Source: Alteromonas pelagimontana
Lineage (GTDB): Bacteria; Pseudomonadota; Gammaproteobacteria; Enterobacterales; Alteromonadaceae
Direction of reading: 5' to 3'
Length of the DNA stretch: 64,000 nt
NCBI RefSeq assembly: GCF_002499975.2
Contig: NZ_CP052766.1
Location: 248,001-312,000, forward strand
Part shown: piece by piece, positions 35,155-47,268 of the stretch
Position numbering within the stretch: position 1 is the stretch's first letter
Layout of the letters: each line of letters begins with the position of its first letter
The notes under the pieces: model-generated
The model's database searches: none
Told to the model about the DNA's origin: nothing
What the model saw: the letters and a program-made list of their open reading frames with translations, nothing else
Made by a program: the position numbers and the translations under genes

Positions 35155-37539
35155 TTACTCTCTTAACGCTGCCCCAAACTCGGATTCCAGACCATTAACC
35201 ACTGTCTCGACCGCTTGCTGAATTTCAGCTTCTTCAAGTGTTTTATCCGGATCTTGTAATACCAGAGACAAAGCCAGGCTCTTATAGCCGGGTTCAATGC
35301 CCTTGCCTTTATACACGTCGAACAAGTTTAGGCCAACTAGTTGATTTACGCCAATTTTTTCTATAAAAGAAAGAATCGATCCTACCGTGATCTCATCTTT
35401 AACCGTTATCGCTATATCTCTACGGTTTGCAGGGTACTTCGAGATCGCTTTCGCTTGCGGCAAATTACGTCCAATCAAAGCGTTAAGGTTAATCTCAAAG
35501 ACAAACGGACGCCCATTGACACCTAGCAGCTTAGTAAATTGAGGGTGGATTGCCCCAACTACCCCGGCGGATTCTCCATCGAGTAATATTTCAGCGCTCA
35601 TTCCCGGATGTAACGCCGGATGGGTCGTGGCAACGAAAGATAGACCAGCTTTTCCAGTAAGAGCAAATAACGCTTCAACATCGCCCTTTACATCGAAAAA
35701 GTCTACAGCTTCGTCGCTACCACTCCAGCTTTCAACATGCCGCCGACCTGCAATAACACCGCCTAATACGGGCTGCTGCAGGACACCGTTAGGCTCACCT
35801 TCGCGTGGTAAGAAACGAAGACCGGACTCGAACAACCGAATGCGAGACTGTTGCCGCTTCTGGTTGTAAGCCGCAGCAGCCAGCAACCCAGGCCATACGC
35901 TCACCCGCATTACTGACATGTCTGATGAAATAGGATGCGGCAACACCATTCCTTTTTCGTCAGGAAACAACGCATTTTGCACTTTTGGGTCGACGAATGA
36001 ATAGGTAATGGCCTCATCGTAACCACGATTTGTCAGCACCGCTTTTAACGTATTGACTGATAACTGGCTCTCCTGAGCATCCAGCATATTTAACTGAGCG
36101 GTTGGAGCAACATTGAGAATATTGTTATATCCATACACCCGAGCCACTTCTTCAATTAAATCTTCTTCAATGGCAATGTCAAACCGATAGCTGGGAACTT
36201 GCGCCTGCCAGCTATCTTCTAATTGCGTTACCGTTAGTCCCAAACGGGTGAGCATCTCGGTAACTTTAGCAACTTCTATATCAATGCCCAGTACACGCTT
36301 TAAGCGGCTGCGACGTAACGTTACTGTAGTGGAGGCCGGAATATGTTCATCAGAAACCGCCTCAACCACAGGGCCGGGCTGGCCGCCGCATATGTGTAAG
36401 ATAAGGGCTGTCGCCCGTTCCATTGCCTTTCTTTGGAGTTGAGGATCAACGCCCCGCTCATAGCGGTGGGAGGCGTCAGTATGAAGACCATACTGGCGTG
36501 CCCGTCCCATTATTGCGTCACGCGCAAAAAAAGCACTTTCCAGCAAAATATGGCGAGTACTTTCATTCACCCCTGAATCCAGCCCGCCAAAAATGCCAGC
36601 CATTGCCAACGCTTTATGATCATCAGCAATAACAAGGGTGTTATCTTTTAACTCAACCACTGATTCATCCAATAACGTCAGCGATTCACCGGCATGAGCA
36701 AGACGAACATTGATGTTGCCGTCAATACTGTCCAGATTAAATGCGTGCATAGGCTGGCCAAGCTCCAGCAGCACGAAATTAGTGACATCAACGATAGGAT
36801 CGATACTGCGAATACCACAGCGCCGCAGTTTTTCCGTCAGCCATAGCGGAGATTTAGCTTTAACGTCTACATTACACAGCACCCGCCCTATATACCGCGG
36901 ACAAGCATCAGCAGCATGCAAAGAAATTGTTAGCTTATCGTCGATGTTGGCCGGTACAGGCTCAATAGCAGGCTCATTGACATCAATATTGTTCAGTACG
37001 CCTACTTCGCGGGCAATACCTCGAATTCCCAGACAATCTGCCCGATTCGGCGTCAGATCCACTTCAATCGTAGCATCATCCAATTGTAGGTAATCGCGAA
37101 TATCTTTTCCGACAGGCGCATCTTGCGGGAGTTCAATTATGCCGTCATGATCGTCGCTAATACCCAGCTCGGAAAAACTGCACAGCATACCCATAGAAGG
37201 CTCGCCGCGTAATTTAGCTTTTTTAATCTTAAAATCGCCGGGCAATACGGCTCCAACTTTTGCCACTGCCACTTTAATGCCTTGACGACAATTAGGCGCA
37301 CCGCAAACGATATCAACTAACGCGTCTTCGCCTACATTAACTTTCGTCACCCGTAGTTTATCCGCGTTAGGGTGTTGGCCGCATTCTACAACCTCGCCTA
37401 CCACCACTCCGCTGAAATCGCCAGCCACGGCATCTACACCATCAACTTCCAAACCAGCCATACTTAACTGCTCTGACAGCTCGGTTGTAGACAATTGTGG
37501 ATTTACCCACTCTCTTAACCATCTTTCACTAATTTTCAT
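35155..37539 (-). CDS. pheT: Phenylalanine-tRNA ligase, beta subunit
   Basis: 794 residues, full length. It forms the alpha2-beta2 synthetase with PheS. Visible regions: an N-terminal OB/EMAP-like tRNA-binding fold (~40-150, [27 protein letters not shown]), B3/B4 editing domain (~210-380), B5 (~400-475, [15 protein letters not shown]), a catalytic-like core, and the C-terminal anticodon-binding FDX-ACB domain ([14 protein letters not shown]). It starts 12 nt after pheS and is followed by ihfA after 3 nt. Confidence 0.97.
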   Translation of the reverse strand: MKISERWLREWVNPQLSTTELSEQLSMAGLEVDGVDAVAGDFSGVVVGEVVECGQHPNADKLRVTKVNVGEDALVDIVCGAPNCRQGIKVAVAKVGAVLPGDFKIKKAKLRGEPSMGMLCSFSELGISDDHDGIIELPQDAPVGKDIRDYLQLDDATIEVDLTPNRADCLGIRGIAREVGVLNNIDVNEPAIEPVPANIDDKLTISLHAADACPRYIGRVLCNVDVKAKSPLWLTEKLRRCGIRSIDPIVDVTNFVLLELGQPMHAFNLDSIDGNINVRLAHAGESLTLLDESVVELKDNTLVIADDHKALAMAGIFGGLDSGVNESTRHILLESAFFARDAIMGRARQYGLHTDASHRYERGVDPQLQRKAMERATALILHICGGQPGPVVEAVSDEHIPASTTVTLRRSRLKRVLGIDIEVAKVTEMLTRLGLTVTQLEDSWQAQVPSYRFDIAIEEDLIEEVARVYGYNNILNVAPTAQLNMLDAQESQLSVNTLKAVLTNRGYDEAITYSFVDPKVQNALFPDEKGMVLPHPISSDMSVMRVSVWPGLLAAAAYNQKRQQSRIRLFESGLRFLPREGEPNGVLQQPVLGGVIAGRRHVESWSGSDEAVDFFDVKGDVEALFALTGKAGLSFVATTHPALHPGMSAEILLDGESAGVVGAIHPQFTKLLGVNGRPFVFEINLNALIGRNLPQAKAISKYPANRRDIAITVKDEITVGSILSFIEKIGVNQLVGLNLFDVYKGKGIEPGYKSLALSLVLQDPDKTLEEAEIQQAVETVVNGLESEFGAALRE

Positions 37540-37551
37540 ACTACGCTCGCC

Positions 37552-38896
<1,345 letters not shown>

Positions 38897-39253
38897 TTAA
38901 GCTAACGCACCTTTAGCTGCATCAACTAATGCAGTAAAAGCTGCTTTGTCATGTACTGCGATGTCGGCAAGGATCTTACGATCGATTTCAACAGACGCTT
39001 TTTTCAGACCGTTAATGAAACGGCTGTATGACATACCATTTTGACGCGCTGCTGCGTTAATACGCGCAATCCACAACTGACGGAATTGACGTTTACGCTG
39101 ACGACGGTCACGATAGGCGTATTGACCAGCTTTAGTTACAGCTTGTACCGCTACGCGATAGACGCGTGAACGAGCACCGTAATAACCTTTAGCCTGTTTT
39201 AAAACTTTCTTGTGACGAGCACGTGCAACTGTACCGCGTTTTACTCTAGCCAT
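38897..39253 (-). CDS. rplT: Ribosomal protein bL20
   Basis: 118 residues, standard size. The basic N-terminus [20 protein letters not shown] and the [20 protein letters not shown] core are those of bL20, which nucleates 50S assembly. In Escherichia coli L20 represses rpmI-rplT translation by binding mRNA; whether that happens here is not visible. It follows rpmI by 17 nt and ends before a strong terminator. Confidence 0.98.
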   Translation of the reverse strand: MARVKRGTVARARHKKVLKQAKGYYGARSRVYRVAVQAVTKAGQYAYRDRRQRKRQFRQLWIARINAAARQNGMSYSRFINGLKKASVEIDRKILADIAVHDKAAFTALVDAAKGALA

Positions 39254-39270
39254 TATTCAGTCTCCTCGTC

Positions 39271-39468
39271 TTAAACGTATGGCAACATGCGCTGAACCAA
39301 TTTGGTATCAGAGTCATGAACCAGTTTTTTGCCACGTAAGTGACGTTTACGCTTACTACTCTTCTTGGTCAGAATGTGACGCAAGTGAGACTGCTTGCTT
39401 TTAAAGCGGCCAGAGCCCGTTTTCTTAAAACGTTTGGCTGCACCACTGTTAGATTTCATTTTAGGCAT
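39271..39468 (-). CDS. rpmI: Ribosomal protein bL35
   Basis: 65 residues. [20 protein letters not shown] is the conserved start, and the [18 protein letters not shown] stretch and basic composition are typical of bL35. It lies between infC and rplT in the classical order. Confidence 0.98.
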   Translation of the reverse strand: MPKMKSNSGAAKRFKKTGSGRFKSKQSHLRHILTKKSSKRKRHLRGKKLVHDSDTKLVQRMLPYV

Positions 39469-39582
39469 TGCTAAAACTCCGCATTGGTTAAATAGACATA
39501 GAATGTGCAGTCATCTTGATGTCTGTTGATATTTGCAGCAAGGTGTTGCGGGTTGCAGATTCCCGAAAACTTTAAACCTTAA

Positions 39583-40122
39583 CTACTTCTTAATTGGGGC
39601 AAGCACCATGATCATCTGTCTGCCTTCTACCCGTCTAGGGAAAGACTCACAGTTGGCAATGTCCTCCAAATCACCTTTAACGCGATTTAAAAGTTCAATG
39701 CCGATCTCTTGGTGAGCCATTTCACGTCCGCGAAAACGGATCGTGACTTTGGCTTTATCCCCACTTTCCAGAAAGCGACGCAGGTTGCGCAGTTTTACCT
39801 GGTAATCGCCTTCATCAGTGCCAGGGCGAAATTTAATCTCCTTGACCTGAATTTGCTTCTGTTTTTTCTTCTGCTCTTTCTGAGCTTTACTTTTCTCGAA
39901 GAGGAACTTGCCATAATCCATTATTTTGCAGACTGGCGGCTCAGCATTCGGACTAATTTCAACCAGATCCAGGGTTGCAGCTTCTGCTGACTGTAACGCT
40001 TCACTTAACGTTACCACTCCTACCTGTTCACCTTCCGCACCGATCAGTCTAACTTCTCTTGCGGTGATTTCATCGTTAATGCGGGCTTTATCGCCTTGAG
40101 CCTTATTGTTAGCGCCTTTAAT
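39583..40122 (-). CDS. infC: Translation initiation factor IF-3, with an ATT start codon
   Basis: 179 residues when started at ATT (40122-40120), eight bases after a strong GGAGG. The first residues then read [19 protein letters not shown], the family N-terminus; an ATG- or GTG-only call would begin ~35 residues later and lose the N-terminal domain. An AUU start is the known device by which IF-3 limits its own synthesis. N-domain ~10-80, linker [21 protein letters not shown]-domain with [17 protein letters not shown]. Confidence 0.95.
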   Translation of the reverse strand: MKGANNKAQGDKARINDEITAREVRLIGAEGEQVGVVTLSEALQSAEAATLDLVEISPNAEPPVCKIMDYGKFLFEKSKAQKEQKKKQKQIQVKEIKFRPGTDEGDYQVKLRNLRRFLESGDKAKVTIRFRGREMAHQEIGIELLNRVKGDLEDIANCESFPRRVEGRQMIMVLAPIKK

Positions 40123-40217
40123 GTGCTATTCCTCCAAAAACTTAATTCTTACGCCTGTTACGATTCTTCGATATGTCGTAACAAGCACCTTAATTGGTCA
40201 ACTAAATATCAATATGA

Positions 40218-42134
40218 TTATTTAATCGTTTTTTCCGCGATTTCCTGATTAGCCAGGGAAATAAACGAATCCAAGCTCATTTTGCCTAAATCGTCACCGC
40301 GACGTGACCGTACTGCTACCTCGCCAGCCTCTACTTCTTTATCGCCAACAACCAACATATACGGAACACGCTTTAATGTGTGCTCGCGGATTTTAAAGCC
40401 AATCTTCTCATTTCTCAAGTCAGACTTTGCTCTAATCCCATTTTCTTGCAGTTTTTGCACACATTTGTTGACATAATCCGCCTGATTATCGGTAATATTC
40501 ATGACAGAAACTTGTAACGGCGCTAACCATAATGGAAAGAAACCGGCATATTCTTCTGTCAAAATACCGATAAACCGTTCCAGCGAACCAAGTATGGCGC
40601 GGTGAATCATTACCGGCACTCTACGTTCGCCATCTTCAGCTACATAAGTGGAACCTAAACGCCCCGGCATGGAAAAGTCCAACTGCACCGTTCCACACTG
40701 CCAGGCACGATCCAAACAATCATGTAATGTAAATTCGATTTTCGGGCCGTAAAAAGCGCCTTCACCAGGCAAATAATGAAACTCAATGCCTTTTTGTGTC
40801 AGTACATCAGCCAGTTCTTTTTCCGCTTTGTCCCAAATTTCGTCGGATCCTACCCGGTTTTCCGGACGAGTAGACAGTTTTACTACTATCTTATCAAACC
40901 CGAAAGTTTGGTAAGTTTCGTAAATCATGTCTATACAACTACTGACTTCATCGAAAATTTGATCTTCAGTACAGAAAATATGTGCATCGTCTTGCGTAAA
41001 ACCGCGAACGCGCATAAGGCCGTGTAATGCACCAGAAGGTTCATTTCGGTGACAACAACCGAATTCAGCCATGCGTAGCGGAAGATCGCGGTAAGATTTC
41101 AACCCCTGGTTAAAAATCTGCACGTGACCCGGGCAGTTCATCGGTTTGATAGCGTATTCACGCTTTTCCGACTCGGTTGTGAACATGGCATCGCCAAACT
41201 TGTCCCAGTGGCCAGACTTCTCCCACAGAGACCGGTCCATCATTAACGGGCCCTTTACTTCACCATAGCTGAATTGGCGCAGTTTTTTACGCACAAACTG
41301 TTCAAGCTCGGTGTAAATTGTCCAGCCATCGTTGTGCCAGAATACCATGCCCGGCGCTTCTTCCTGCCAATGAAAGAGATCCAGGGCTTTACCGATTTTA
41401 CGGTGATCGCGCTTTTCTGCTTCTTCCAGACGAGTAAGATAAGATTTAAGCTGCTTTTTGTCAGCCCATGCAGTGCCATAAACTCGTTGCAACATTTTAT
41501 TGTCGCTGTCGCCGCGCCAATAGGCCCCAGCCACTTTCATTAACTTGAAATGGTGACAAAATTTCATGTTCGGCACATGAGGGCCGCGACACATATCTAC
41601 ATATTCTTCATGATGGTAAAGCCCGGGGCGATCATCATGACTGATGTTCTCATCCAGAATTTGCATCTTATAGTTTTCACCGCGCTGTTCAAATACGTCC
41701 CGCGCTTCTTGCCAGCTGACTTTTTTCTTAACCACGTCATAGTCGGTTTTCGCCAGTTCCAGCATCCGCTTTTCCAGCTTCTGCAAGTCTTCCTGACTCA
41801 GGCTGTGGTCCATATCAATATCGTAATAAAAGCCATTATCGATAGTAGGACCAATTGCCATTTTTGCATCAGGCCACAGTTGCTTAATAGCGTGGCCCGT
41901 TAAATGGGCGCAGCTGTGGCGAATGATTTCCAAACCTGCTTCATCTTTTGCAGTAATAATCTGTAGTTGAGCGTCTTGCTCAATCATATCTACCGCATCA
42001 GCAAGCTCACCGTTAATTCTTCCGGCTATGGTTGCCTTAGCCAGACCAGGACCAATGTCTTTTGCGACATCAAGCACAGAAACGGGATGGTCGAAAGCAC
42101 GCTGGCTTCCATCGGGAAGTGTAATTACAGGCAT
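40218..42134 (-). CDS. thrS: Threonine-tRNA ligase
   Basis: 638 residues from [17 protein letters not shown], with AAAGGAAAT upstream; the frame continues 13 codons earlier without family support. Domains: TGS (~1-62), editing domain with HSCAHL and [18 protein letters not shown] residues (~65-225), class II core with [43 protein letters not shown] and the zinc ligands Cys/His, and the C-terminal anticodon-binding domain (~535-638). First gene of the cluster that continues to infC with a ~95-nt gap. Confidence 0.98.
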   Translation of the reverse strand: MPVITLPDGSQRAFDHPVSVLDVAKDIGPGLAKATIAGRINGELADAVDMIEQDAQLQIITAKDEAGLEIIRHSCAHLTGHAIKQLWPDAKMAIGPTIDNGFYYDIDMDHSLSQEDLQKLEKRMLELAKTDYDVVKKKVSWQEARDVFEQRGENYKMQILDENISHDDRPGLYHHEEYVDMCRGPHVPNMKFCHHFKLMKVAGAYWRGDSDNKMLQRVYGTAWADKKQLKSYLTRLEEAEKRDHRKIGKALDLFHWQEEAPGMVFWHNDGWTIYTELEQFVRKKLRQFSYGEVKGPLMMDRSLWEKSGHWDKFGDAMFTTESEKREYAIKPMNCPGHVQIFNQGLKSYRDLPLRMAEFGCCHRNEPSGALHGLMRVRGFTQDDAHIFCTEDQIFDEVSSCIDMIYETYQTFGFDKIVVKLSTRPENRVGSDEIWDKAEKELADVLTQKGIEFHYLPGEGAFYGPKIEFTLHDCLDRAWQCGTVQLDFSMPGRLGSTYVAEDGERRVPVMIHRAILGSLERFIGILTEEYAGFFPLWLAPLQVSVMNITDNQADYVNKCVQKLQENGIRAKSDLRNEKIGFKIREHTLKRVPYMLVVGDKEVEAGEVAVRSRRGDDLGKMSLDSFISLANQEIAEKTIK

Positions 42135-42491
42135 TTTATTTCCTTTACAGTGGTGACGCCTACTCTGCGCCACTTGTCTTATTTAACAAATTTATCACCG
42201 GAATGTGGTGGAGCAAATCGCGGGAAACTAACCTGCTTCCCATAAAGTTTACGGATTATAACGGCTTAACTGAGGCATGCAATGACTTCCCTAACGCCCG
42301 CGTCTAATTCGGCAAAATGCGTATAAAAACTGAGCTATTCACTAAGTTAATGGGACTGCCGATATCTCAATTTTTTCACTGAAAAAGCAGGTTCATATTG
42401 AAATACAATAAAGATGACAAAAATCAACCTCCGCTAGCAATGGAATTTTTTTTTGCCATACTGAAAGTGAGTTCCTTAAACACCGGTATGT
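42135..42491. other. Divergent region between thrS and the fructosamine kinase gene
   Basis: 357 bp holding two divergent promoters and the thrS leader. The leader (minus strand) contains a small hairpin (arms AGTGG and CCACT near 42145-42173) just before the ribosome binding site; whether it mimics tRNA(Thr) as in the Escherichia coli thrS operator cannot be decided by eye. Confidence 0.45.
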
Positions 42492-43376
42492 ATGTGGCAT
42501 TTTATCTGTGAGCACATCAGCGAGGCAACCAGCGCCTTATTTGTCTGTCAGCACCGAACCCGGGTTTCTGGCGGCGACACCCATGCCTGCTATATTATCC
42601 GTGACGATCACCGGCGATTTTTTGTCAAAGTCTGCCCTTTGCAGACGCATGCGAAGCTTTGTTTTGAAGTAGAAGGTTTAGAGGCAATTGGAGCAACAAA
42701 GACACTACTCACCCCGAATATCATTTGTCATGGAATCGTAGAAAATCACAGTCATCAGACAGAATTTCTGGTACTCAATCATGTAAAATTCATTGATGGA
42801 CAGCCTGAAGACTGGAGATTACTTGGCCAACAGGTGGCTACGCTGCATCAACAACCTGCGGCGGGGCAACACGGGTGGCATCAAAACAACGTCATTGGTA
42901 GGTCAATTCAAACCAATCGGCAACAACAAAACTGGGCAGCCTTTTTTGCCGAGCAACGCATTGGAAGCATGTTGGAAAGGTTAGCCAGAGTAGTCCCCCC
43001 TTTTACCAATATCGATGCGTTGGTCACGCAAGTTGTCGGTTTTTTAAAAGATCATAATCCCCCCGCCTCGCTTTTACACGGCGATCTCTGGCATGGAAAC
43101 GTCGGCTTTTGTAAACGAGGGCCTATTGTTTACGATCCAGCCGTTTACTATGGCGATCGTGAAACCGACATTGCCATGACCACGCTGTTTGGCCGATTTC
43201 CCTCGACATTTTATCTCGGATACCAAGAGCAATGGCCTTTACCGGAGGATTACAAAGAGCGCATGTCGCTTTATCAGCTCTATCACCTTCTTAACCATGC
43301 GCTGATTTTTGGCGATCACTACCTGTCTTCGGCGAAATCTGCCATTATTGCGTTTCAGCAACACGCATCACGTTAA
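42492..43376 (+). CDS. Fructosamine kinase family protein
   Basis: 294 residues, cytoplasmic, aminoglycoside-phosphotransferase-like kinase fold. The nucleotide part has FFVKVCP and EVEGLEAI; the catalytic loop is LLHGDLWHGNVGF, with YDPAVYYGDRETDIAMTTLFG as the metal-binding DxD-like block. The family phosphorylates ketosamines to reverse protein glycation. The FolM-like gene starts 10 nt downstream, so they share a transcript. Confidence 0.9.
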   Translation: MWHFICEHISEATSALFVCQHRTRVSGGDTHACYIIRDDHRRFFVKVCPLQTHAKLCFEVEGLEAIGATKTLLTPNIICHGIVENHSHQTEFLVLNHVKFIDGQPEDWRLLGQQVATLHQQPAAGQHGWHQNNVIGRSIQTNRQQQNWAAFFAEQRIGSMLERLARVVPPFTNIDALVTQVVGFLKDHNPPASLLHGDLWHGNVGFCKRGPIVYDPAVYYGDRETDIAMTTLFGRFPSTFYLGYQEQWPLPEDYKERMSLYQLYHLLNHALIFGDHYLSSAKSAIIAFQQHASR

Positions 43377-43385
43377 GGATTTTTA

Positions 43386-44135
43386 ATGACGTCATCCGCA
43401 CCCGTCGCTCTTATTACCGGGGCAGCGAAACGTATAGGCGCTGTTCTCGCCGAACAGCTCCATAGCAAAGGCTTCTGCGTTATCATCCACTACCATCACT
43501 CCCAAACTGCCGCCGAAGCACTTGCGCATTCGCTGAACCAACGCCGGGATAATTCGGCAATCACGTTACAAGCTGATCTTTGCGATTTAGACGCGGTTAA
43601 CCAACTTGCGTCTGATGCTCAAGACGCGTTTGGGCGAATTGATTTACTGGTTAACAATGCCTCGGCCTTTTATCCCACTCCCATGGGTAGTATGACCAAA
43701 CAGGATTGGGACATACTCGTCGGTAGTAACGTACAAGGGGCGCTGTTTTTAACGCAAGCGTTAGCTGCGTCACTTCGAGCACAAAATGGCAGTGTAGTTA
43801 ACATGATAGACATGCATGTAGACAGGCCACTTCCTCAGCATGCTATTTATTGTCTGGCAAAATCGGCGCTGGTGTCTGTTACTCGCTCATTGGCAAACGA
43901 ACTTGCCCCAGCCATACGGGTAAACGGTATTGCACCCGGTGCTATTTTGTGGCCGGAAAAGACGCTTTGTGAAGATGAAAAAAATCAGATGCTGGCAAGT
44001 ATTCCGCTTAATAGACTCGGTTCACCAGATAATATCGCTCATGCCTTAACCTTTTTAGTTGAGGCGGACTATGTGACCGGACAAGTTCTCTACGTTGATG
44101 GCGGTCGCAGTATCATGTCTAATGCCAGCGCCTGA
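43386..44135 (+). CDS. Pteridine reductase / FolM-like short-chain dehydrogenase
   Basis: 249 residues. The NADPH-binding motif is TGAAKRIGAVLAEQL, the TGxxxRxG form typical of pteridine reductases rather than the usual TGxxxGxG. The active site has VNNASAFYP, the Ser replaced by Asp in NMIDMHVDRPL, and YCLAKSAL (YxxxK), also as in FolM/PTR1. It would reduce dihydropteridines (dihydromonapterin or dihydrofolate). Complete; overlaps the next gene slightly. Confidence 0.85.
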   Translation: MTSSAPVALITGAAKRIGAVLAEQLHSKGFCVIIHYHHSQTAAEALAHSLNQRRDNSAITLQADLCDLDAVNQLASDAQDAFGRIDLLVNNASAFYPTPMGSMTKQDWDILVGSNVQGALFLTQALAASLRAQNGSVVNMIDMHVDRPLPQHAIYCLAKSALVSVTRSLANELAPAIRVNGIAPGAILWPEKTLCEDEKNQMLASIPLNRLGSPDNIAHALTFLVEADYVTGQVLYVDGGRSIMSNASA

Positions 44136-45171
44136 TTTTGTGGCTACAGCTCTTCGCCTGCTTTGCATAGGCGTGGGACTTATGGGATTAACCGGTTGCT
44201 TTGGCTCCGATGACATTAAAAAAGATCTTGATGAATATCGGGTTCGGCTGGCAAGAGTATTAGATATTCAAATACCTCAACATTCTGCTATCACTGAATT
44301 ACCTTTACCCGCTGCGGGGCAGCTGCGCACGGATATTCCCGCCTTTATCCTACCCATGCGGGATTTTTATGCTATTCAGCACTGCGAACTGGGCTCTCTG
44401 GTTGCACAGCAAAATACAGCGATTGGAAAAACAGCGCTGCCGTCGCAAAGACTGCGCTACGAAATGGCGCTGGTTAATACGCTTGACGCTTGTATTAATA
44501 GCATTCATACCACACACCCGGCATTGGCTGAGCAACTCCAACAGTGGAAACATGTAAAAGTACAACAACGTCCCCACGTGTGGGCGAACATGATTCAGAC
44601 GAGCGAGGAAATGCGCCTGGCTCTTTCCTTAAGCCCGGAATTTCTCGATGCGCAGCACAATCAGGATGCCGGCGCGTCCATTGCGGCGCTAGCGTTTCTT
44701 ACTCAGTTGCGAAACAGCTCGTTATCCGATTCCGCCAATATTGAGCCGCAGTTGCAAGTGTTACAGTCTTCTCGTCTTCCTGCCAAAATCTGGCGAACTC
44801 AGGCACTCATTGCCCAACAGCTCAACGCCCTGACCTCGGCAATTGCTGCTCATTCTGCTACTTTACCATGCCCCGAAGGCAAAGCGAGCGAGCAAGTAAC
44901 GATTCTGCGCAATGTATTTTATCGCTATTTTATTGAAAAGGTGCAGCCTGTGGGCAGTCAACTTAATCGGTATCATTACCTGCTGAATCCCACGTGGGAA
45001 AGCTGGCTCACCGATGACGCACTTCATCCCGCATTCAAAAATTACATTCGCACGCACAGCGTCGAGGGCTTCGCGGCTTATCAACATGCAATCGATGTTC
45101 ACGTAAAACTTTGGCAGCAGCTACTTAAGCGCTGTAATCTATCCCCCGTTGCCCCCATCAGTGCGGGTTAG
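44122..45171 (+). CDS. DUF3080 family lipoprotein
   Basis: 349 residues if started at MPAPDFVATALRLLCIGVGL; an in-frame ATG at 44095 is the alternative, and neither has a clear ribosome binding site, so translational coupling to the preceding gene (14-nt overlap) is likely. The signal peptide ends in the lipobox LTGC, giving a lipidated Cys; FGSDD after it has Phe at +2. The body is helical with PAFILPMRDFYAIQHCELGSLVAQQNTAIGK, a DUF3080 signature found in Alteromonadales. Function unknown. Confidence 0.78.
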   Translation: MPAPDFVATALRLLCIGVGLMGLTGCFGSDDIKKDLDEYRVRLARVLDIQIPQHSAITELPLPAAGQLRTDIPAFILPMRDFYAIQHCELGSLVAQQNTAIGKTALPSQRLRYEMALVNTLDACINSIHTTHPALAEQLQQWKHVKVQQRPHVWANMIQTSEEMRLALSLSPEFLDAQHNQDAGASIAALAFLTQLRNSSLSDSANIEPQLQVLQSSRLPAKIWRTQALIAQQLNALTSAIAAHSATLPCPEGKASEQVTILRNVFYRYFIEKVQPVGSQLNRYHYLLNPTWESWLTDDALHPAFKNYIRTHSVEGFAAYQHAIDVHVKLWQQLLKRCNLSPVAPISAG

Positions 45172-45173
45172 TA

Positions 45174-46268
45174 TTAAAGAATATTTCCGCCAGTTTCTGG
45201 ATCCCGAGCTTGCGTTGCCTGTTTTCGAATATTGTCATTTTCACTAGACACATCTTCATGATGTTCACGATGTGCCAGTTTAGCAGCAGATATGCGGCTC
45301 TCTTTAGCAACCACAACGTTCCCTTCCAGCTGCTCAGGAGCGGCAATATTAGCTTCGTTACTGGCCTGGGTGTGCACATTAATGCCTTGAGGAAAAATAA
45401 CTTCACGAGCGTCATCTGGCATACTGATATTATGGGAATTAAATAACACGACCATTTTGCGCATCAATACCGACCCCATTTTCAACACGCTGGTAGCTTC
45501 TACATCAATCCAAAAGTAAATTTTCAGGTTGATAGTGGCAGAGCCAAGATTATCTACCAGTACCTGGGGTTCAGGATCGTTAAGCACATGAGGATGGGAA
45601 GTCAGTAGTCCCACAGCTAATTGCTGGGCTTGTTTCGCGTCGGTGTCATAGCCGATGCCGATTGAGAAGTTACCTCGCATTTTGGGATTTGCTGTCAGAT
45701 TTTTAATTACCCCTTTATAGATAGAGGCGTTGGGAATCTGAATATGATTGCCATCAAAGTCTACCAGCGTGGTAGCTCTTGCCGTGACTTTTTGCACCAC
45801 CCCTGTAAATGCATTAATCTCTACCACATCACCTAAGCTAAATGGCCGCTGCACCGTTAACAATAAGCTGGAAATGAAATTTTCCGCAATATCACGAAAG
45901 GCAAAGCCTAGAATTAAACCCACGACGCCGGTGCCGCTGATAATAGCAACGGCGAATTCCGTCAAACCAGCCAGCTTCAAAAATAAATAGCAGCCTAACA
46001 AAATAACAAACATGCTTACTGCACGGCGAGACACTGAGCGAATGAGATCGCTTTTTGTTAAATAATTAAATGGGCTCAACACCAGCCGAGCAACCGGGCC
46101 GGCCAGCAGTATTGTTATAAGAAATAGCGCAGCCCCAAGGCCAATACTGGGTAACTTAGCTAAAAAGTTCTGCCACATAATAAATGCCGAAGTGCTAATA
46201 CTGTTTATATCAGTAGACAACGTTGCAGCTCCTTCCTGAACGGCAAGATTTACCAGTGCCATATCCAT
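45174..46268 (-). CDS. MscS-family mechanosensitive channel
   Basis: 364 residues. An N-terminal segment and three membrane helices (~35-60, 78-105, 108-135) lead to the pore helix AIISGTGVVGLILGFAFRDIAENFISSLLL and the beta domain with GDVVEINAFTGVVQKVTARATTLVDFDGNHIQIPNASIYKGVIKNL. The C-terminal tail (~300-364) is hydrophilic and longer than in MscS. It releases solutes on hypo-osmotic stress. Convergent with the DUF3080 gene, only 2 nt apart. Confidence 0.93.
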   Translation of the reverse strand: MDMALVNLAVQEGAATLSTDINSISTSAFIMWQNFLAKLPSIGLGAALFLITILLAGPVARLVLSPFNYLTKSDLIRSVSRRAVSMFVILLGCYLFLKLAGLTEFAVAIISGTGVVGLILGFAFRDIAENFISSLLLTVQRPFSLGDVVEINAFTGVVQKVTARATTLVDFDGNHIQIPNASIYKGVIKNLTANPKMRGNFSIGIGYDTDAKQAQQLAVGLLTSHPHVLNDPEPQVLVDNLGSATINLKIYFWIDVEATSVLKMGSVLMRKMVVLFNSHNISMPDDAREVIFPQGINVHTQASNEANIAAPEQLEGNVVVAKESRISAAKLAHREHHEDVSSENDNIRKQATQARDPETGGNIL

Positions 46269-46488
46269 CTGATTTTCCCTTCAGTTCAGTGTCTTCGCAT
46301 TGCAAAGGTATGTTTTAGTGAAATCCATCCTCATGCCTGTTGCTGGTTTTTTCCTTTGTACAGCTAAAGGCAATAGCAGGTTCATCAGTCAACGCGGAAA
46401 ACGGAAATCACACTGCTCTGGACAGGCGATGATTTACCGATATTTTGAATGGATGCCCGGACAAATGGCGGCGGCAAACTGCACCGCC

Positions 46489-47118
46489 TTAGGATGGTGA
46501 AATAACCAGATAGGATCCAAGACCAACGGTAAAAATAAAACTTCCCCACAATGCATGCTCAATTACCACAACTGGCGTGGATTGGGTGCGAATATAGCGG
46601 TAACCAAACAACGCGCCACCGCACCAGGAGAGCACTACCGCCACCCAGTTACCGTACACTGCGTGGGCCAATCCAAATACGAACGTACTTACTGTCCATC
46701 GCCAGTTCTTCGATGGCAGAATTTTCTTGTAACGATGAAAAAAATAGGTGCGGAAGATGATTTCCTGAGGAATTACCGATATCAACGGATAAATGAGTAA
46801 CGTTAACAGCCAAACCATGGGCTTCTGAAGCGGCCACTGTAAAAATAGCTCTGGCTTTATTAGATAAACGCCGACGGTAACTACACTCGCCCACGGCAGA
46901 AAAAATAAAACGCTGTCAGCAAGATGCACAGAAAAATCCTGCCAATGCCATAATTTAACGCGTTTAAACTGCCTGTCATTTAACAGAATAAGCAGACACA
47001 CGAGCGCCATTCCTCCCAGCAGCGCCATTAGCCAGGGCGCGACATGACGCAGGGAGCTCATGATGATCACGGGAAGGATTACAAAAACACCAATTAATTC
47101 TGCCCATAACCTGGTCAC
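46489..47118 (-). CDS. CPBP family intramembrane protein (putative protease)
   Basis: 209 residues with six or so membrane helices. The CPBP/Abi motif 1 is PQEIIFRTYFFHRY, with Gln in place of the first Glu of EExxxR; motif 2 is FVFGLAHAVYGNW with the conserved His; motif 3 is VVVIEHALWG. Members include Rce1-type proteases and bacteriocin self-immunity proteins. The Gln substitution leaves catalytic activity uncertain. No bacteriocin gene is near. Confidence 0.8.
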   Translation of the reverse strand: MTRLWAELIGVFVILPVIIMSSLRHVAPWLMALLGGMALVCLLILLNDRQFKRVKLWHWQDFSVHLADSVLFFLPWASVVTVGVYLIKPELFLQWPLQKPMVWLLTLLIYPLISVIPQEIIFRTYFFHRYKKILPSKNWRWTVSTFVFGLAHAVYGNWVAVVLSWCGGALFGYRYIRTQSTPVVVIEHALWGSFIFTVGLGSYLVISPS

Positions 47119-47220
47119 GGTTTCACCTCTATCACCTAATTAATGTCCACTCCTTTATAAACGGATAAAGAGCAAATAGATTGATAAAAATTTGTCCCCG
47201 CGACTTTAAGTAGCGGTTGG

Positions 47221-47253
47221 CTTTCATTAAAGATTCCATTACTTTAGTGAAAG
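47221..47253. promoter_or_regulatory. Paired inverted repeat upstream of the RpiR gene
   Basis: CTTTCATTAAAG (47221-47232) and CTTTAGTGAAAG (47242-47253) are an inverted pair separated by 9 bp, 15 nt before the GTG start. The TTTCA/TGAAA half-sites recur upstream of the amidase gene, so this is a candidate autoregulatory operator. Confidence 0.5.
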
Positions 47254-47268
47254 TTTTAAGCGTTACCG

